64,000 nucleotides of DNA from Streptomyces sp. STR69 (GTDB lineage Bacteria > Actinomycetota > Actinomycetes > Streptomycetales > Streptomycetaceae): assembly GCF_024519455.1 (NCBI RefSeq), contig NZ_JALJRY010000001.1, positions 357,253 to 421,252 on the forward strand. Direction: 5' to 3'. Under the pieces are notes generated by a model. The model was not told the origin of the DNA, searched no databases, and saw only the letters and a list, made by a program, of their open reading frames with translations. Positions 59,532 to 64,000 of the stretch are shown here, piece after piece. Position numbers and translations under genes: made by a program. How positions within the stretch are numbered: position 1 is the stretch's first letter; each line of letters opens with the position of its first letter.

Positions 59532-61775
59532 TTGAGCGAGGAAGCAACGCCGGCGCCACGGGCGCCCGGCGGTACGTCTGCGGCCGAAGGCGAGCCGACG
59601 GATACCGCGGCGTCCACCGAAAAGCCGCCCAAAGAGGAATCCCGCCCGTTCGACGAGGAACAGGACGGGCCCGTCAGTGAGTCGGACGCGCTGCGTTCAC
59701 TCACCTCGGGCGTCGGGCACGACGCCGCCGAACGGTCGGAGGCACGGCAGGCTTCCGCCATCGCCGACCTCATCGCCGCACGCCTGAACGCCGACGCGTC
59801 GGGAACCAGCATCGGCACGCTCGCCCTCTTCAACGAGACGGTCAGCTTCGGCGGTGGATTCAACACCAAGGGCGCGCACGGCACGGGGGCAGCCCGGCAC
59901 TCAGGTGCGGTGGTCGCCCTCACCAGCACCGAACTGGTCGAGTACACCGAGCTGTTCGTGCAGCCCGAAAACTACGACACGGCTCTCGACGATCTGTGCG
60001 AGCAGGCCCTGCTCGTGCTGACGGGGCCGCCCGGCAGCGGGCGCGCGGCCACCGCCGTCAATCTGCTGTCCGAGGCCGCCGCCCTCAGTGGCACCGAGGA
60101 CAGTGGCTGTCACCGCCTGCTCGATCCGTCCGCCCTGGCCGAATCCGGATGGGAGCCGCCCACGAAGAACTGCGGGTATCTCGCGGAAGTCGGCGAAGGC
60201 CCGTCGGAGGCACGGGAGTTCGGGGTGCGTCAGCTGGCATCCGTCGCCGCCGCACTGCGTGCGGCCGGCTGCCGGCTCGTCCTCACCGGCGGTCATGACC
60301 TCGCGCTCGCCGCGACCAGCATGAGCGGAAGCGAGACGTTCGCCCGTCACGAACTCGCGCCGCCCGACCCGCTGGTGATCCTGGAGCGCCGCGTGCTCGG
60401 TCACGCGCCGGAGCCCGATGCGCTGGTCCGGCTGCACGCTCTCCTCAAAGCCGGCAACGCCCTCAGCGCGCTGCGGGAACAGCCCGCCGCCCGACATGCC
60501 GCGAGCCTCGCGTCGGTGATCACCGCCGAGGGCGACCTGGCCGCCGCGGTCGCGGCCCTGCGCGATCCGAGCGACCAGGTCCGTTCCTGGTTCCAGCAGC
60601 ACCGGGCGCCCGAGGCGGTCGCTTTCGCCCTGGCCGCAGCCGTACTCGAGGAGAGCAGTTACCTCACCGTCGCCGAGGCCGCCGTAAAGCTGCACTCCGC
60701 CCTGACCCCGCCCGAACCGGCCCCGCCGGACCTGCGGTTCGCCGACCGGCTCAGCCATGAGCAGCAGTGGATCCGGCTGGACTCCACCGGATCGGGACCA
60801 CTCGGGGCAGGCGGTCCGCCCCGGGTCCGGTTCCGGGGCGCGCTGCTCGGCCAGGCCGTCCTGGTCTATGCGTGGAGCACGCTGGACGGACGCCGCGAGG
60901 CCGTCCTGGAGTGGCTGCGACGGCTGCTCGGCCACCGCGACCTGGAGGTGCGGGCCCGCGCCTCTGTCGCCGCCGGAGTGCTCGCCTGGGCGGACCACCA
61001 CTACGCGGTCCACCGGTTCCTCACCGGCTGGGCGGGCAGCACATCCTGGCCGCAGCGGCAGGCCGCGGCGACCGCGCTCGGCGTGGCCGGCAGCCGCCCC
61101 GAATCGGCCGAGGCCATCTGGGAACTGCTGGACGAATGGGCCAGGGGCGGCAGTTCCGCCTACCAGCGGCGCCTCGCGGGCACCGCGGCGAACGCGGTCG
61201 GCGGAATCCTCGGACGCAGTGCCCCCGACCGCGCCATCGGTGTGCTGCGCGGTGCGCTCGACCGCGGCGACGACTGGGGCACCCTGCCGGCGGTGGCCTG
61301 GGGCGGCGTCCACTTCGTACATCAGGGACAGGCAGCGGTGCTCCTTGACGCCTACCTGGACTGGTCCACGCCCCAGGACCTGTCCCCCATGGTCGTCAAG
61401 ACACTGTCCGCCTTCGTCTTCGCGGTCTCCCAGCCGTACGAGCGTCCGTCGGCCGGCACAGAGACGTCGGGTGTCGCGGGCGTGCCCCTGCTGCTCAGCT
61501 CGCTCCCCGAACACGGTGAACAGGTAACGGAGTTGTGGGCGCGCGCACTTGCCAGGCAACCGGTGCAGGACTCCGCGCTGCCGGCCCTGCGGGAGTGGAT
61601 CGACACCTACGCACCACTGTGCCCGGGGAGCCTCGACCGTATCGCGGGCCTCCTCGCCGATGTGGCGCACAGACCCGGCAAGCACCGCGAACGGCTTCTG
61701 TGGTGGCTCGACAAGTGGGCGGCCGACCGCGACCGCCCGTCGGCGAACGCGGCGTGGCTGCGCCGCCGCATCTGA
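59532..61775 (+). CDS. P-loop / repeat protein with N-terminal amyloid-like motif (NTPase-like receptor)
   Basis: 747 aa, TTG at 59532 with AGG 3 nt upstream. Residues 1-70 are disordered and acidic. A short helix (72-87) precedes the motif LFNETVSFGGGFN (99-111), matching FNEKVEIKGDWN of the neighbour. Near 163-174 is TGPPGSGRAATA, a P-loop with Arg171 where Lys is normal. A region without clear Walker B follows (GCRLVLTGGHDLALAATSM). From about 300 the protein is helical repeats, HEAT/TPR-like (ALLKAGNALSALREQ; VLEWLRRLLGHRDLEVRARASVAAGVLAWADHHYAV; PESAEAIWELLDEWA). The layout (motif, NTPase-like domain, repeats) suits a STAND-type receptor. The next gene starts 35 nt downstream. Confidence 0.85.
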   Translation: MSEEATPAPRAPGGTSAAEGEPTDTAASTEKPPKEESRPFDEEQDGPVSESDALRSLTSGVGHDAAERSEARQASAIADLIAARLNADASGTSIGTLALFNETVSFGGGFNTKGAHGTGAARHSGAVVALTSTELVEYTELFVQPENYDTALDDLCEQALLVLTGPPGSGRAATAVNLLSEAAALSGTEDSGCHRLLDPSALAESGWEPPTKNCGYLAEVGEGPSEAREFGVRQLASVAAALRAAGCRLVLTGGHDLALAATSMSGSETFARHELAPPDPLVILERRVLGHAPEPDALVRLHALLKAGNALSALREQPAARHAASLASVITAEGDLAAAVAALRDPSDQVRSWFQQHRAPEAVAFALAAAVLEESSYLTVAEAAVKLHSALTPPEPAPPDLRFADRLSHEQQWIRLDSTGSGPLGAGGPPRVRFRGALLGQAVLVYAWSTLDGRREAVLEWLRRLLGHRDLEVRARASVAAGVLAWADHHYAVHRFLTGWAGSTSWPQRQAAATALGVAGSRPESAEAIWELLDEWARGGSSAYQRRLAGTAANAVGGILGRSAPDRAIGVLRGALDRGDDWGTLPAVAWGGVHFVHQGQAAVLLDAYLDWSTPQDLSPMVVKTLSAFVFAVSQPYERPSAGTETSGVAGVPLLLSSLPEHGEQVTELWARALARQPVQDSALPALREWIDTYAPLCPGSLDRIAGLLADVAHRPGKHRERLLWWLDKWAADRDRPSANAAWLRRRI

Positions 61776-61809
61776 TCTGTGGACGTACGAGAGCGAGGTG
61801 GCGGACAAC

Positions 61810-63042
61810 ATGCAGGAACAGACGTACGATCCGGTCCTTGAGGTCGCTGAGCTGCCCAAGTGGCGGCTGACGAGTCCGCTGCGGCCGCCGGACCCCGGCC
61901 GCGCCCTGGTCCTCGTCCGCGACAGCGGCCCTTCGCTGACGATCCGCAGCGGCGAGGAGATCCCGTCCGCCCGGTACGGCAGTTACAGCTCGGTGTTCAC
62001 GGTGGACCTCGCAGAGCACCGGCTCGTCCTGGACATACCGCTGCTCAGTCGCGACCCCACGTTCTCCTTCCGCAGCCGCGTCGACCTGGTCTGCAAGGTC
62101 GCCGACCCCGCGAAGGTCGTCGCCCGCGGCATCCGTGACATGAGCGGCGCTCTGCACGGGTACTTGCGCAGGACGCTGCGTGAGGTGGCCCGGGACTACG
62201 ACATCGCAGAGTTCCACGAGGCGGAGCGGGCGCTCAACACCGCGCTCGCCTCGTTCGCCGGCGACGACGCGATACGACTGCGCAACATCCACGTCGAGCT
62301 GCTGGTCGACGAGGACGAAATCGCCGCCAGCGGACGCGAGTTCAGGGACGTGGTGCGGGAGACCAGGCTCTCCCGCATGCGTCGCACCCGACATGTCGAG
62401 ATGATCCGCGAGGAAGGCATCGACGGCCTCATCGCCGAGATCATGGAGAAGGAGGGGCCGCGCGCCGCACTCGCCTGGATCGAGAAGGGCGAGGCGGAGA
62501 AGCGCGAGGTCAAGCGCGAGGTCATGCGGATGATCCTGGAACGCGGCGACAGCGACCGGGAGCCGTTCGAACAGACCGAGTTGGAGCGCGCGGTCCTGGC
62601 GGAGGTGCTGCGGGACGGGGACGGCCTGTTCGACACGGCGACCCGGCGGGGACGGCTGAGCGGTTCGCTGTCCCGGGCTCTCGGACCGGGTGCGCCCGAG
62701 GACGCCGGGGAGGAGCCCGAACCCGCGCCTCTCCGGGGCGAAACGCTGCGCAAGGGGCCCGAGGCGCCCGGCACCGGCCGGGTCTCCGGAATCCGTACGG
62801 ACGGCGGCCGACGCGAGCCCGGTACGGACCGCGCCCCAGGAGGCGCGCGGGACACCGACCGTGACGCACCCCGTCGGCGTCCGGCGTCCTCCGACGCACC
62901 GCCCGAGGACGAACCGCTGCCGTCCACGGGCAGCACCCCCGAGGGCCCCGCCGCTCCCCCCGAGGCATCGAAGCCGAGGGTGAGCCGGGTGCGTGGAACC
63001 GCCAAGAACAGGCCTACCGATTCCGGCAGGGAGCCTCGATGA
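61810..63042 (+). CDS. SPFH/prohibitin-like protein with long disordered tail
   Basis: 410 aa, ATG at 61810 with GAGGTGG RBS. Residues 20-180 look like an SPFH (stomatin/prohibitin) domain: YSSVFTVDLAEHRLVLDIPLLSRDPTFSFRSRVDLVCKVADPAKVV and DYDIAEFHEAERALNTALASFA. A helical segment follows (HVEMIREEGIDGLIAEIMEKEGPRAALAWIEKGEAEKREVKREVMRMIL). The last 150 residues are Pro/Arg/Asp/Glu-rich and disordered. There is no N-terminal membrane helix, unlike classic SPFH proteins, so it may be cytosolic. Coupled to the next gene by ATGA. Family assignment is from pattern only. Confidence 0.72.
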   Translation: MQEQTYDPVLEVAELPKWRLTSPLRPPDPGRALVLVRDSGPSLTIRSGEEIPSARYGSYSSVFTVDLAEHRLVLDIPLLSRDPTFSFRSRVDLVCKVADPAKVVARGIRDMSGALHGYLRRTLREVARDYDIAEFHEAERALNTALASFAGDDAIRLRNIHVELLVDEDEIAASGREFRDVVRETRLSRMRRTRHVEMIREEGIDGLIAEIMEKEGPRAALAWIEKGEAEKREVKREVMRMILERGDSDREPFEQTELERAVLAEVLRDGDGLFDTATRRGRLSGSLSRALGPGAPEDAGEEPEPAPLRGETLRKGPEAPGTGRVSGIRTDGGRREPGTDRAPGGARDTDRDAPRRRPASSDAPPEDEPLPSTGSTPEGPAAPPEASKPRVSRVRGTAKNRPTDSGREPR

Positions 63043-64000
63043 ACCATCCCGGCCAGGACAGCGCCGGCCAGGCCCGTCAGCCCCTGCCCTCGTCGGCAGT
63101 GGCCGGGCCGACGACGCTCACACCCGGGCCCGTCCCGTCCGCCGGACCGTCGGGGGCTCCGCCCACGCCGCCCCGGCTGGCCTGGGGCGCACCTGCGGGG
63201 CTGCTCCAACTGGCGTCCGTGTGGACCGAGCGGGTTCCCGGCCACGGGGAGGACGCGGAGCCGTTCCTCGCCCACCACTGGGAGTCGAGGCAGGGCATGC
63301 TCGCCGTCTTCGACGGTTCGGGCGGCGCCGGCGCGGCCCCCGCGTGGCAGGCACCCGACGGCACTTCCCGGACCGGTGCCTGGGTGGGCGCGCGCACGGC
63401 CCGGCTCGCCACCGAGTGCTGGCTCCACGACGTCACGAGAGGCCGCCAGGACGTCGAACCACAGTCGTTGCACGCGTATCTGAAGTACTTCCTGGACACG
63501 GCACCGCAGCGACAGAGCAAGATCGGTGGCACCATGCGCCGGCAACTGCCCACCACTCTCGCGGGCCTGCACTACCAGATCGCCCCGGGGGACGCGGAGA
63601 TCGAGCTGCGCCCGCTGTGGGCGGGTGACTCACGGGCGTACGCGCTGCTGCCGGAGAGCGGTCTGCATGTCCTCACCCGCGACCACACCCGGGAGAGCGA
63701 CGCGCTGGAACTCCTGCGCAGCGACCCGCCGATGACCAATCTGGCCTGCGCCGACCGGGATTTCGGCATCGACACCCAGCACCTGATCATGCCGCTGCCA
63801 TGCGTGCTCGTGGCAGCCACGGACGGGTTCTTCGGCTACGTCCACACGCCCGCCGACTTCGAGCACCTCCTGCTGCGCACGATGCAGCAGGCCGGCACCG
63901 CTGCCGAATGGGCCCACCTGCTCCGCCGCGAGGTGGAGTCCTACACGGCCGACGACGCCTCACTCGCGCTGCTGACGCTCGGCTACCCCGACTTCGGCGA
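63039..64000 (+). CDS. PP2C-like phosphatase (3' end outside window)
   Basis: ATG at 63039 overlaps the SPFH stop; the frame is open to the right edge (about 320 residues). A Pro/Ser-rich start (1-50) is followed by PP2C motifs: ERVPGHGEDAEPF, MLAVFDGSGGAG, LWAGDSRAYALL, LTRDHTRESDA, VAATDGFFGY and YTADDASLALL, so metal ligands look complete. Its place in an operon with an SPFH protein and an NTPase-like receptor suggests signalling through Ser/Thr phosphorylation. A kinase would be expected beyond the edge. Confidence 0.85.
   Translation, partial: MNHPGQDSAGQARQPLPSSAVAGPTTLTPGPVPSAGPSGAPPTPPRLAWGAPAGLLQLASVWTERVPGHGEDAEPFLAHHWESRQGMLAVFDGSGGAGAAPAWQAPDGTSRTGAWVGARTARLATECWLHDVTRGRQDVEPQSLHAYLKYFLDTAPQRQSKIGGTMRRQLPTTLAGLHYQIAPGDAEIELRPLWAGDSRAYALLPESGLHVLTRDHTRESDALELLRSDPPMTNLACADRDFGIDTQHLIMPLPCVLVAATDGFFGYVHTPADFEHLLLRTMQQAGTAAEWAHLLRREVESYTADDASLALLTLGYPDFG

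Noticed and set aside
1..64000. tRNA or rRNA genes
   Set aside because: No GTTCRA..C loop with matching acceptor stem and no conserved rRNA segment was recognised by eye; a tRNA scan would settle it.

Overview
High-GC actinobacterial chromosome segment, almost certainly from a Streptomyces. The evidence is strong G/C third-position bias, many GTG starts, 4-nt ATGA/GTGA stop-start couplings, GTP-type PEP carboxykinase, a GlxA-like copper radical oxidase beside a cellulose-synthase-like transferase, and a Streptomyces-type intergenic repeat. No rRNA, tRNA or CRISPR array was recognised.

Layout. 1-1.9 kb: a large minus-strand protein cut by the left edge, carrying a Flp-pilin-like segment and a toxin-like C-terminal tract. 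2-5.9 kb: a conserved hypothetical gene, then a coupled operon (small helical protein, DUF1023 alpha/beta hydrolase, lipoprotein). 6-7.1 kb: a decayed stretch with a frameshifted gene and a GntR remnant. 7.1-18.8 kb: a Tad/Flp pilus locus on the minus strand. In transcription order it runs zinc-ribbon protein, CpaB/RcpC, CpaE/TadZ, two TadE-like pseudopilins, TadA, TadB, TadC, sensor kinase, response regulator, Flp pilin, TadG-like protein, lipoprotein, OmpA-like protein. 19.1-20.5 kb: a stand-alone TnpB (IS200/IS605 OrfB) element with intact RuvC residues. 20.6-25.2 kb: an antitoxin-like protein, an ECF sigma factor with a membrane partner, a secreted M14 carboxypeptidase and an acidic protein. 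25.2-32.1 kb: a D-amino-acid utilisation locus (GntP permease, RidA, IclR, PfkB kinase; divergently a D-serine dehydratase/D-threonine aldolase-family enzyme and a D-aminoacylase). 32.2-34.9 kb: a secreted serine protease, an AlaA-type aminotransferase and a small protein.

35-44.7 kb: two convergent operons forming a Ter-type stress module. The plus strand has a substrate-binding-like protein, TelA, a VWA lipoprotein and a membrane protein. The minus strand has a Ser/Thr kinase, a YbjN-like protein, a membrane protein, a TerY-like VWA protein, a PP2C phosphatase and a degenerate kinase. 44.8-50 kb: pckG, hemolysin III, and an MFS exporter coupled to a TetR regulator. 50.1-56.6 kb: a four-gene translationally coupled glycan operon (CslA-like GT2, GT39, DPM/GtrA, GlxA-like oxidase). 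56.8-58.8 kb: a YyaL/DUF255 protein.

59.1-64 kb: an unfamiliar module running off the right edge: a 131-aa protein, a P-loop/repeat protein, an SPFH-like protein and a PP2C-like phosphatase. The first two share a short motif (FNExV..xGxxN), at the C-terminus of one and the N-terminal region of the other. That is the arrangement expected of amyloid-type signalling between an effector and an NTPase receptor, and it is the best candidate here for an undescribed system. A second candidate is the pilin-like protein at the left edge, whose upstream region shares an ordered motif cluster with that of the Flp pilin gene.
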